A stretch of DNA of 64,000 nucleotides from Strigamia acuminata (taxonomy: Eukaryota; Arthropoda; Chilopoda; Geophilomorpha; Linotaeniidae): the NCBI GenBank assembly GCA_949358305.1, contig OX442319.1, positions 3,844,001-3,908,000 on the forward strand. The letters are read 5' to 3'. The translations under genes were made by a program, and so were the position numbers. Positions 47,661-57,600 of the stretch are shown here, in pieces. The notes under the pieces were generated by a model. The model did no database searches. It was not told the origin of the DNA and saw only the letters and a program-made list of their open reading frames with translations. The stretch's first letter is position 1; each line of letters starts with the position of its first letter.

Positions 47661-48078
47661 ACATGCCTTCGCCCAGGATCCACGACTCCGGTTTGGCTGA
47701 ATGGATCTCCACGATGACAGTCGGCATGCACACGAGCAACACTAACAAATCGGCCACACTCAAGTTGACAAGAAACAAATTAGTCGAGTTGCGCATATCC
47801 TTGTTCCTCCAGATCACCAACGGCACGAGCAAGTTGCCAAAAACTCCGACGACGAACACGAGTCCGCAGAAAAACGTCGCGTTCACCCTGATGTAGTGCG
47901 GAAGTTCGAGCGAGTACCCGCCGCTGTCGTCCGCCACTCCGCCGCCGCTCTCGGCCGCATCGTCGCCGGGCTTTTCGCCGGCCGCGCCCGCGCTGCTGCC
48001 GCTGCCGCTCCCGTTCATCTCACCTTGCGGTAAAAATGAGGAGAAGAGCACGAACTCGCGGCTCGTTTCGCTCGGCAT
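47661..48078 (-). CDS. ETH receptor-like GPCR, exon 1 (N-terminus, TM1-TM2)
   Basis: The first coding exon of the receptor. It ends at 47661 with ATGT, followed by the donor GTAAGT; joined to 38738-37864 it gives 1293 bases, 430 residues plus stop. The start at 48078 (MPSETSREF) is the first ATG in frame. A second ATG at 48018 (MNGSGSGSS) has an equally good context and would give 410 residues. The open frame upstream to 48162 begins only with GTG. A three-codon upstream ORF (ATGCAGTGATG) overlaps the first ATG. Features: a glycine- and acidic-rich extracellular N-terminus with an N-glycosylation site NAT (66-68), TM1 68-90 with GN, TM2 100-124 with LSVAD, and conserved C140 at the exon end. 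The exon is GC-rich compared with its surroundings. Confidence 0.88.
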
Positions 48079-48884
48079 CACTGCATGCTGGCGAGCAGGT
48101 GCACGTGTCGCACGCCGGGTTCCTCGAGGTGGACTCACGAGGAAGTGGCGAGGCCGCGCCACGCGCCTCGGTTAGTCGGCAGATGGCGCGCGCTCGAGAC
48201 TTGTTGATCAGATGAGTACGAGGCGAGCAATGGGAGGGAAAAGAAAGGTTCGTGCATTAGTTGTTGCTTGGCAACCACGTGTGATCATCCCACACGATTT
48301 CTTTTCTTTTTTTCGTAGAGAATTGACATCATCTTGAGATTAAAGCGAACAAGATGCGATGAAAACGATAAATTGTCGCCGCACGCGAAAGAAAAACAAA
48401 ATGGAGTAATGACTTAAATCGAATTATCGGATAATTAGTTTTGTGTTAATTTGGGGATTAGATTATGATGTTTTGGGTGTTTTTTTGCCATTATGGAGGA
48501 TGGAGGATGCAATTAGAAGTATCTGCCTTTCAAATGTAGCGGAGAATTGCTCGGTCGTTGTTTGCTGGGACGTAATTAGATCAAAGTGGATGTGTTACAA
48601 AATGTGGCTGTCTCTCGTGAGAGGAAAAAGTCATGAGTGTCACCTGACAGCCCTTTGCTTAAAGTACGCATGGTGCCAGCTGCTGATGCCGTTTGGACGC
48701 ACTTTTTGTGGAAGAAGAAAATGGTTAGGGCAAGTTTTGTGTTGTAGTAAGAAAGACTGGGATTTGTTTGTTTTAAATCTCACAATTTAATTGAGTTTCT
48801 TTTTTCCAGGCGATTTGGATTTATTGGTTCTCGGGACAAAAAATGTGGTATTCTAGGGAAATCGGTACTCGGTACTAAAATTTT
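48079..48884 (-). other. 5' flank and probable promoter region of the GPCR gene
   Basis: GC-rich up to about 48260, then AT-rich. It includes GCGCGCCATCTG near 48180-48195. No clear TATA box is assigned. A plus-strand open frame at 48443-48790 shows no recognisable domain and is probably chance. Confidence 0.4.
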
Positions 48885-49548
48885 TAAACTAAAAATCGAC
48901 ATTTTAGAGCAAATTTCAACATTTTAAACAAAAAGTCAATATTTTTAAGCCAGAAATCGAAATTTTTAAGCAAAAATCGACAGTTTTCAAGCCAAAAATC
49001 CACATTTATAAGCAAAAATCGACAGTTTTCAAGCCAAAAATCGAAATTTTTGAGCATAAATCGACAGTTTTCAGCAAAAATCAACATTTTTAACCAAAAA
49101 TCAACATTTTTAGGCAAAATCGACATTTTTAGGCAAAAATCGACATTTTTAGGCCAAAAATCAACATTTTAGGCCAAAAATCAATGTATTTAAGCCAAAA
49201 ATCGACATTTTAGGCCAAAAATCAATGTATTTAAGCCAAAAATCGACATTTTTATGCCAAAAATCGACATTTTTATGCCAAAAATCGACATTTTTATGCC
49301 AAAAATCGACATTTTTATGCCAAAAATCGACATTATTATGCCAAAAATCGACATTTTTATGCCAAAAATCGACATTTTTATGCCAAAAATCGACATTTTT
49401 ATGCCAAAAATCGACATTTTTATGCCAAAAATCGACATTTTTATGCCAAAAATCGACATTTTTATGCCAAAAATCGACATTTTTATGCCAAAAATCGACA
49501 TTTTTATGCCAAAAAAATCGACATTTTTATGCCAAAAATCGACATTTC
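48885..49548. repeat. 21-bp satellite 2, upstream of exon 1
   Basis: Units around TATGCCAAAAATCGACAT with a 21-bp period. They are degenerate on the left (48885-49240) and almost perfect from 49240 to 49548. The period and the TTTT..CCAAAA core are shared with satellite 1. Confidence 0.95.
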
Positions 49549-49551
49549 TAG

Positions 49552-49739
49552 GTCTTTTTATGTCATTTAAAATTTATTTTATTTTTTAAACATTTGTCAT
49601 TTAATTGCTGGCTCGATATTATACCACCAAACGAGGCAGTAAATTTGTTTGAATTAGACTCCATTCAAACTACTACGACCAAACTGGTGATTTGCACTTC
49701 CTAACTACCAAAATAAAACCCAACTTTAACTCTTAAAAG

Positions 49740-49774
<35 letters not shown>

Positions 49775-51186
49775 TCGAAATGAATAAAAGTATTGAAAAA
49801 CAGTTTTGTCCCGCAATATTTCTCTCTAACTTTCCGTTAGCTCCCGTACACGAAAAGATAAAATTCCAACTCGCACCAGTTTTTGCGAATTCAGAACGGA
49901 AGTGATGTACACTCGAGGGAGTGTTGACGTTGTCAGATAACAAGAGGAAAGGGAAATGAAAAAGAAAGCAGTTTGTGATGAAGTTGAACAGTTTTCTTCT
50001 TGTCATTTCTATTTTTAAAAGACGGCCAAAGTGTCTCGCGTGTTTTTATCTTAACAGCCGTTGCATAACATTAAACTGTGTCGTGCGGCGCATCACATTG
50101 TTTATTTACGACTATTGCCGCTCTAGATGTTTATCAATTCAAAAGCGATGCGCAACTTACTCTCGTTTCATTCTCGACACGCAGAACGTGATTTAATAAC
50201 TCGTGTGTCGCGACACACTAAACAACACGTATTCTTTGGATATGTCATTACGGTTATTGAACTTGGCATCATCTCGTCTCCTGAATAAATTTCACTCCTG
50301 ACGTGCTTTCAATTAGTCACACGTAAATGACGGCTCGCTATTTTTTCTGCTTCTTCGTGGAGAGTTGCCAGTCACATCCGAAACCTTGCGGAAAGGAATT
50401 TCTCTTTATTTATTACAGACTTAACGTTTTTCTTGACACAAATTTACAAAGAAACGGAGCAGGGAGCTCCGAATTTGCCAAAATGTCAGCTATCACGAAC
50501 GAAACGATTTATTTAAATGATAATTAACGTGTAAACAATAATAATAATATATCTTGAAAGAGATAAATGTGTCATTACTGTAATTTGTAGTAATTTGTGG
50601 TTTTTTTTACTTTTTTTTCAATCTTATTATTCTTGACTTGATGTATTACTTTCATTTCACTTCAAATTCAAATTTCTGGAGAAATTGGAAGGTTTTTTTT
50701 TATTGTTTTTTAGTGTAGAAAGCTGGCACTTGCATACTGGTGTGGTGAAATGACGACAATAAATATTTGATTGATACTCGAGAAAACGTCAACAGCTGCA
50801 ATGGACTTATTTTCATTCTAAATTTGTTTCAAGTTTGGAGACTTATTGGCTGCTGGGTTTGGTAATGCCGATATTCTTTTTCTTTATTTCAAGTTTAAAT
50901 TGTTTTTGTTAGAATTGAATGTTTAATATTTATGATGATAAACACAAAACTACTTAGATTAATTTACTGGCAGTAAATAATCTCTCCACTGGAAGTAATT
51001 GGTGTGTTATATGAATATATCTCAGAAATATTTGTTAAATGGAATAGAAAAGTTAGATCCGCCCCTGCAGTTAACATACAATTCTGGATGAATTGTATGA
51101 ATTTCTTTAAATTAAATTAGAAAATAGACAAGAGGATAGCAGCAGTAGTTCCACCAGAAGAAATGAAACAAAAAAGTATATTTTTA
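49552..51186. other. Non-coding, no gene seen
   Basis: AT-rich sequence with a poly-A run of about 28 bases at 49743-49770. A CCGCCCCTG near 51060 resembles a hAT end, but it has no matching partner duplication. Confidence 0.5.
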
Positions 51187-51905
51187 AAGGCTTTTATTTA
51201 ACTTGACTTGAACATTTGTGTGTGTGTTTCAACTTCCGGTTTGTCTAAATTTGGGTGTTTTTTCCAAAAATCAATTCAGCATAACAAAAAATTAAAATTT
51301 GGGCTTCGTAGCGCCCTAGAACAGGTCATTCCACACATTATGAAAAAAAGAAAGAAAGAAAAGACTAAGTTTTGGGCGCTGTGGACTGGAAATACGAAGT
51401 ATGAAATCTCTGATTTACGGCAAACTGTAAGCAAACCGGAGCGCCACCTGGCGGAACCTGTGTTTTTTAATGGATTCCAAAATGTTCGCCCGATACGAAT
51501 TTTGATGTTTTCGGCACTAAAAAAGGATTTAAAAATCCTGAAACCACGCTCATTTGATTGGAAATTGCATTCTGGACAAGCCTGTATGTTTCTTTTTTCG
51601 ATTCGTTAAAAAAAAAAATACGTTTTTTTAAGATCGTAGCCGGCGACTGTATGGTCAATTTAGTAATAAATTTGAATTTGACCATAAAAACAAAAAATAT
51701 TAAAAATGAACGATTTAAAAAATTAAAAATATGTTTCCTGTGCAGAATTTGCCGCTCTTTCAAATGGTGGTGATAGCTTTTTGATCTGAGCTATATTTTT
51801 TTTATTTGCTAAAAAACGACTTGTCATTTGGCAAATTTTTAGTATGGAATCAAATTTCGCAGGGATACAGCATAAAAGCCTTTTTCAAAAACGTAGTTTT
51901 TTTGG
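51187..51905 (+). repeat. Repeat module F, copy 2
   Basis: A direct copy of 27862-28672, with shared starts (AAGGCTTTTATTTAACTTG) and ends (CAAAAACGTAGTTTTTTT). It contains GCGCCACCTGGCGG at 51441-51454. Confidence 0.75.
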
Positions 51906-51913
51906 GTTACTTG

Positions 51914-52393
51914 TTAAACTTTAAAATAAAAGTTTTCAAAAAAAGGGAGAAGTTTGATTACATTTTTACTAACAACAATCGAAATTTCGAACAAAAAACG
52001 TCTCTCTCTTCGGCATTTCCGATGCAGTTCGGGTCGTTTTCCACATTTTCCGTCGCAAATTCCGTCAACAAAGCGGAGAAAGTGCTCTCCGACGTTCCGC
52101 ATGACACGTTGCACCGACCAATGACCGGCGACGGCTGCAATTCCCGTTCGGGTCACTCGATTTGCCTCGGCTTTGCTCGATCCATTCTGTCTCGCAACCG
52201 TTTCACACGTTTGCGGCAATTCGAAAGAATCGTCGATCGACGGCGGCGTAGTCGTCCTCGGCTCGTCCACAATTTCTTCCTCAGTCGCCGCCACTTGTGT
52301 CTCAGAGCTCGGCGCCGCTTTTATCAGCTCTTAATTGAACTTGTCCAAACTCGTCTCCATCTTCTTGCGACAGATCGGTATTTTTCCGCTCAT
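51914..52393 (-). pseudogene. GC-rich candidate coding region with one in-frame stop
   Basis: On the minus strand an ATG at 52393 opens MSGKIPICRKKMETSLDKFN, followed by one TAA. The same frame then runs open to 51914: ELIKAAPSSETQV, EEEIVDEPRTTTPPSIDDSF, and a basic, cysteine-bearing end. A CCAAT box and CACGTG lie just upstream on the same strand. No family is recognised. The stop may mark an intron or decay. The overlapping plus-strand frame of 219 codons starts in module F and looks less protein-like. Confidence 0.35.
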
Positions 52394-53029
52394 TTCCCAT
52401 TGGCCCAGAAATATCACGTGCCAATAAGTCCCCGATTCCCACATCAAAAAAACCAGTTAAGCTGAGGTTCGCGGGGTGAGGGGGAGTTAAGGGGGGGGCG
52501 CTAACCCCCCTCCTTGTTAGGAAAAAAAGAAAAAAACCAAGAACATGCGATGATGATATGCGATGATAGTTAGCAATGTCTGGCGACAGGAATGCTGTCC
52601 TTAGTCAACCGTTCAACTGGTATGGTTTGAATGTTTTGGTAATCGAATTCATCACAAATTACACAAATTAGCTGATGGCGACCATAGGGGACGCACGATT
52701 CTGCAAAGATCCAGAGAAGCACAGAGGCAATGTGAGTGGCGGTCGGTCGCCTCCATGGCCAGGGGAGGACCCATAGGGCGTTTGGACACCATTCATGATG
52801 AAATACAAACATAAAGACACAGTTTGGGATTATTATAGTCTTTATTGCCGTGGTTGTCTAGGAGTTTGTGTGTTCACTATGTTATTGCCTAGGTTATTGA
52901 ACCCAGACCAACCACTGACATGATCGAGGACCACATGAGCGTGGTGGTTTAAAGATTGCCACGCCTTGCCTTGCAACATGGACCAACGGGTTGCATCAAG
53001 TTCGTTCGGACTTGAGGGCGACCTCACCA

Positions 53030-54294
53030 TGTGGTGACCCTGGTGGTCACCGAAGGGTTAAAAGATATTTTTCCCTTATCAGAAATGTGTCTGAGAATTA
53101 TTATTTTTATGTTTTATATTTTTTATGCTTGGTTGAGGAAATCAGGCAACTTGAAGAAACATGTGGGTGGTTGCCAGGGCAACCAGCCCACAAGCTTTTT
53201 TCTAACAGGAAATGCTTCCTGTGAGGAGTAAAAACTCCTCAGTCTAAAACCAAACTTTGCTAAGTCATGTCACAAAAATTGCCACTGAAAAACCCAGAAA
53301 ATTACCTTGAGCAATTTGTGATTTTTAGTAACCATTTGGACTCATTCTTGCAGTAATTCTAAATTACTGTGAGAGATCATTCTTGCTGTTAAAGCTTTTA
53401 ACAGTGAGAGCTCATTCTTGTGTTAACACATCGTTAACATGAGAGCAGTGCTGGACTGGCCCGTGGCCGCTGTGGCCTGTCGTGGCCTGCTATGGCCTGT
53501 CCCGACTTCATTAATTGTGGCCCGGACACCCAGATTTCCCTGCAATAAATTTGTTCCCAGTCCAGCCCTGCATGAGAGCTTTGTCTTGCTCTTAAGCATT
53601 CTTAACAGTGGGATTTCCAGTCTTGCTGTGAACCATTTCACAGAGAGATTATCTATCTTCTTGCTGTTGTGAGAATTCAACAGTGAGATTGCTTCTTGCT
53701 TTGATGATCAAAGTAGGAAATTTGTCCCGATCAACGAATTGGATTCATTGGTAAGTAGAGATTTATTTAGCCCGGAATCATGTCCGAATTTATTCCAAAT
53801 TACGGAGATTCATCAGTACATCATTGTGAATCCGAATTGTGTCGAAACGTTTTCCTGAAGAAGTTAAGCTCGGAAATTTGTCCGTTTCCAGCGAACGTCA
53901 AGTGAAGGACGAGGTTCGAGAGCGAGCGACAATAGATCGAAAAGAGATCGAAAAGAGATCCTCGCCGACGCCATTTTGTATTATTTTCACCTTCATTTAT
54001 CATTTTTCTATTCAAGTTTAGTCAATTAATGTTTAATTTCCCTATTTAATATGTTTTATTCAGTATTTTATTGTAAAGTTTGATTGAGTTTATTCACCAA
54101 AATAGAATAAATCTAATTGTATTTGTTTTGAGAAATATTTGGTATTTATTGAATATTTCTCCCACAGCTTAAAGATTGAATTAGTTAAGTATTTTAGTAG
54201 AATTAGTTTTTATAGATGTAGGATAAGTCCCGTCGCGGCATCAACGCTAAGGAATATTACTAGTATTCTTACAGTAATATTCTGGCTCGTTACA
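53030..54294 (+). mobile_element. Solo LTR, 1265 bp, target duplication ACCA
   Basis: It begins TGTGGTGACCCTGG and ends GCTCGTTACA, with ACCA on both sides (53026-53029 and 54295-54298). The uninterrupted site is seen at about 63038-63041 (CTCACCAGTTATTG). An AATAAA near 54103 suggests plus orientation. A MITE is nested in it. Confidence 0.92.
53446..53570. mobile_element. hAT-type MITE, 125 bp, inside the solo LTR
   Basis: The ends are CAGTGCTGGACTGG and the inverse of CAGGGCTGGACTGG. The exact 8-bp duplication CATGAGAG lies on both sides (53438-53445 and 53571-53578). Confidence 0.92.
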
Positions 54295-55982
54295 ACCAGT
54301 TATTGTCACTGCAATGGGGTGATCGCTCTTTATCTCCTTCATTGCTAAAACACAACCAGGTCACGCGTGACTGGAGTTGTTCTGTGTCAGAAGTGGTCAT
54401 TTGACCACAGCCCGACACCTTGCAGAATCCTCTCTCCTGATTGGTTGCAATCAAGACAAAGCTTCTACGGTACGTCACAGGAACTGCTGAGGATCATCCT
54501 CGTAATGTCGCCAGTGACGACTGGCGGCAGCCAGTTGGCAATGTAACCTCTGCTGGATGAAGATGTGTCGTTGCCACCGTTTGCATGTTTGTAATGTTTG
54601 TTGTAATATTATTACCTGAAATAGTGTTTCTTTGGGTTTACAAGGGTGAATTTCTTAAGTCACATAATATTTAAGAATGTGATTTCTGATCCAAAATAAA
54701 AATAAAACAATTTATCAATCTAATCATTCTACGGTATTTATAACATTCCTCGGAAACCGTAGAATTGCCAAAAGGATCTGTGTTTTGTATGAATTTCAGC
54801 ATTTTCGCATCATGACTTCCTTCGTAAAATATCTCCGTGAAAGCGTCGAGTTGAGAGCATCTGTTGTGAAGTGTTATTCTCATACGGACATTTTTTCTGT
54901 TTGCACAATTTTCTATTCATCATCAAATCATCCCCAGAATGTGTCTTCATCACTCTATTCAATGGTCTGGGATGTTCTACCTTCTACTAAATCGGAAATT
55001 CGTGAAGCCTAAGACTTGGGTTTATCCTGATTTAAATTTTTCTCTTGCCAAACACAGATTGTGATTCACAATTTCCAGTACAGTTAGAATGGAAACAAGG
55101 TGATAGTTTAGAAGTCATCATTTGCTTAATTGAACACCTCCGCAATAGTGTGAGTTGAGGAACTGGTACCACATTTCAGCCATAATTTGTGTGAAAATTT
55201 AGTGTTTCATCATCATTCAGTGTGTGATATTCTACGAACTGATAGAAATGTTTATTTTTGCGCAAAATCTTCAAATTCATCACTAGTTATAAGTGTCTCA
55301 TAAGTGAAGTGTATTTTTATTGTCATTATTTTTATTTTGATACTTTAGGATGAACTATTAGCCAGACATTCAGTGACTTTGATTTTCTAAAGTGTCTTTT
55401 CATTTTTATTATTTCTATTTATTATGATTTTTTAGGTAGGTATTGTAGGTATTGTAAAAATTATACTTTATTTTACTTTTTAATCATTTTTAATCATTTC
55501 TCTTTTCAGAAACCTACTTTTTAACAATCACCCACCCATGTATTTATTTGACAGTTTTTTAAATTTTAATCTGAATTTTGACACCAGACCTGTATACATT
55601 GTAAGAAACTTAATTTAATAAGTAATTTTATTATGATTATAGTATCTAAAATTGATTTATTTCAGAAAAATTTATTAATTTTATTATTTTCTAACTTTTC
55701 CTTGAAATTAGGGATGATTATTATTTCTAATTTATACATTTTATGTTTCTGGAATGAATCAGTGATATTTTTGTGATATTTATTTAATTTAGTGTGATAT
55801 TTATTGTTCTATCCGTACTGTGATAACTTTTCCCGTGGCAGGACAGTTCGTTCTGTGCATGAAAAATGGGACTCGTTGGGAATCGTTTTTTTTTTTTTTA
55901 GAACTATTCTCGAGGATTTGCCTGAGGCAAGAATGATTCCCAAGGATTCGCATAAAGTGGACACTTGCGCTGATCTAAAGAA

Positions 55983-56291
55983 ATGGCTGTGATAAGAAAT
56001 TTACCCGAGATCATCGAAGTATTTGTGAACACAGTCCGAGAATATAAGAGACAATCCGCCTATGATGCGAATGAAAAACTATTGTTGAAAAAAATTGAAA
56101 GACTTCAAATGAGCGCAGGCCATGCGATAATTGAAAGTGCTTACTCAAAATGTCAACTTAAAAAACAATTGGCGGACTTGAAAAGAGAGTTGAAGAAAGA
56201 AAACACCGACCGAGAATATAAGAGACAAAAGTCAAACATTTCTCGCACACTTTCGCCCACTTTCGCTGATCAAAAGAAATGGCTGCGATAA
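55983..56291 (+). CDS. Coiled-coil peptide of repeat family, longest copy
   Basis: An ATG-to-stop frame of 102 codons beginning MAVIRNLPEIIEVFVNTVRE, then EYKRQSAYDANEKLLLKKI and YSKCQLKKQLADLKRELKK, with charged heptads typical of a coiled coil. A second, overlapping ATG at 56279 restarts the same motif in another frame (MAAIRNLPRIIEIFVNSVIE), which suggests an ancient partial duplication. Related copies are at 24558-24848, 31874-31990 and 22800-22880. I do not recognise the family. It may be a small accessory protein of the transposon, or a fragment. Confidence 0.4.
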   Translation: MAVIRNLPEIIEVFVNTVREYKRQSAYDANEKLLLKKIERLQMSAGHAIIESAYSKCQLKKQLADLKRELKKENTDREYKRQKSNISRTLSPTFADQKKWLR

Positions 56292-56379
56292 GAAATTTAC
56301 CCAGGATAATCGAAATATTTGTCAACAGCGTCATAGAATATAAAAGACAATCCTCAAATGAAAAGTATGACACCAGTCA

Positions 56380-57600
56380 TAGAAAGATGGCATCAAACCA
56401 CTTGCCCAGACAATTTGTAACCTTTCATGGCTGTGACTCCCAGACACCGGACTTCGACCCTTGTCCCTAGTCCATCTTTCTCTCGCAAGGGGCCAACGCG
56501 CCGATAGTTATGGCGCAATTGTCGTCAATGTTTTAGACTTCAGCGGACAGTGACTTCAGTGAACGCATAATTGCGTGACATTAATTATTTTGTTGCATTT
56601 TTGTGTTGAAGCCACCTCCGTCATTCATTGTTTGCCTCCGGCCGTATTTTTGGGCCGCCAGTTTTTGTTGATGTGACGTTTTGGGATGGCGAGGCACAAC
56701 AAGCGCTAATCCCTCTTAATTTTCTTTATGCCATAAAGACTTTGCACACTTCTACTACCAAGGTATCAAGTTATTGGCCAAAAACACAAACACTCATGGA
56801 ATCAAGATAACGAACCAAGAGTCTTTGTGACGCTTGCCAAATAAGAAAGTCGACCCTAGCATTATTCCCAAGGTCAACTGGCATACAATCTGTGCCCCCT
56901 TTGTAATAAAATTGAACTCATTAGAATTTTATGTGGCTCAAGACAAAATTCCTCTTCTTCCAATGTGGCCTGGGAAAGCAAAAAGGCTGGATTCCGCTGC
57001 ACTAGATAATAGGGTTGGTGCTAAGTCATTGTTAATTGATTAGCTAGTATTTTAACTTACAAGTTAGTCGACGAACTGTTGACCATCGAGGTCGCCGACT
57101 CCCCACCGCCACTAATGCCACCAACATCACCAACACCATTAACACCAACCAACGTGTTTGTTCTGGCGAAGGAGCAAAAGACGGTGATCAAGCTGAGATA
57201 AGTGTTAATTGTATGATAGATACAAGTGGGTATAGGTTTAATTGAGTTATTGGTTGTAGTTAATTATTTGATTGTTTGGACAAATTTAAATGTTTATCAT
57301 TATTATTTAAATGAAACAGAAACAGTTACAGCCTGTTCCAGAATTGTCCTTACTTGTCAGAAAGCAAAATGTTCCAATTGTCTAAATAATTATGAGAAAA
57401 AAAGTGTGCAATTCCATATTAACAAGTAAAACTGCTATATAATTTTCCCATACAACATTTATGATCTGGTATATTGCATAAAGTAGGCAAGTAGGTAGGT
57501 ATGGTAGTTATTTTTATGATTTTATTGATATGCCTCCAATATGTCCCAGTTATGGATGAAAAGAGGCAATGCTCTGGAAACAAGGTTGCAGCAAGCCATT
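56380..57600 (-). repeat. Repeat family module B, right copy
   Basis: An inverted copy of 21680-22800. On the plus strand it reads IFGPPVFVDVTFWDGEAQQA (about 56648) and a copia-like CHKDFAHFYYQGIKLLAKN (about 56727-56785). The start is a deletion derivative of the module D end (RQFVTFH peptide near 56410). Confidence 0.8.

Larger units (their letters stand above)
52400..55800 (+). repeat. Repeat family module C, right-hand long version
   Basis: Pieces 52400-53029, 54295-54690 and 55228-55800 recur in the same order and orientation at 62390-64000. The 54700-55900 part also matches the left module C, inverted. The first part has a hairpin of G7 and C6 around GCGCTAA (52491-52510). A solo LTR splits it at 53030. 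Confidence 0.85.

Noticed and set aside
48079-48162. Receptor start at 48162
   Set aside because: That codon is GTG; the first in-frame ATG is at 48078.
48443-48790. 115-codon plus-strand frame upstream of the receptor
   Set aside because: No domain, and irregular composition; probably chance in a stop-poor stretch.
48885-49548. CRISPR-like regular repeats
   Set aside because: The units are head to tail with no unique spacers, and the DNA is eukaryotic.
49190-49589. Open frames reading MSIFGIK or CQKSTFL repeats
   Set aside because: A product of the 21-bp satellite period on both strands.
46571-51068. A single hAT element from CAGGGGCGG (46571) to CCGCCCCTG (about 51060)
   Set aside because: The flanking 8 bp do not match, and it would contain exon 1 of the receptor.
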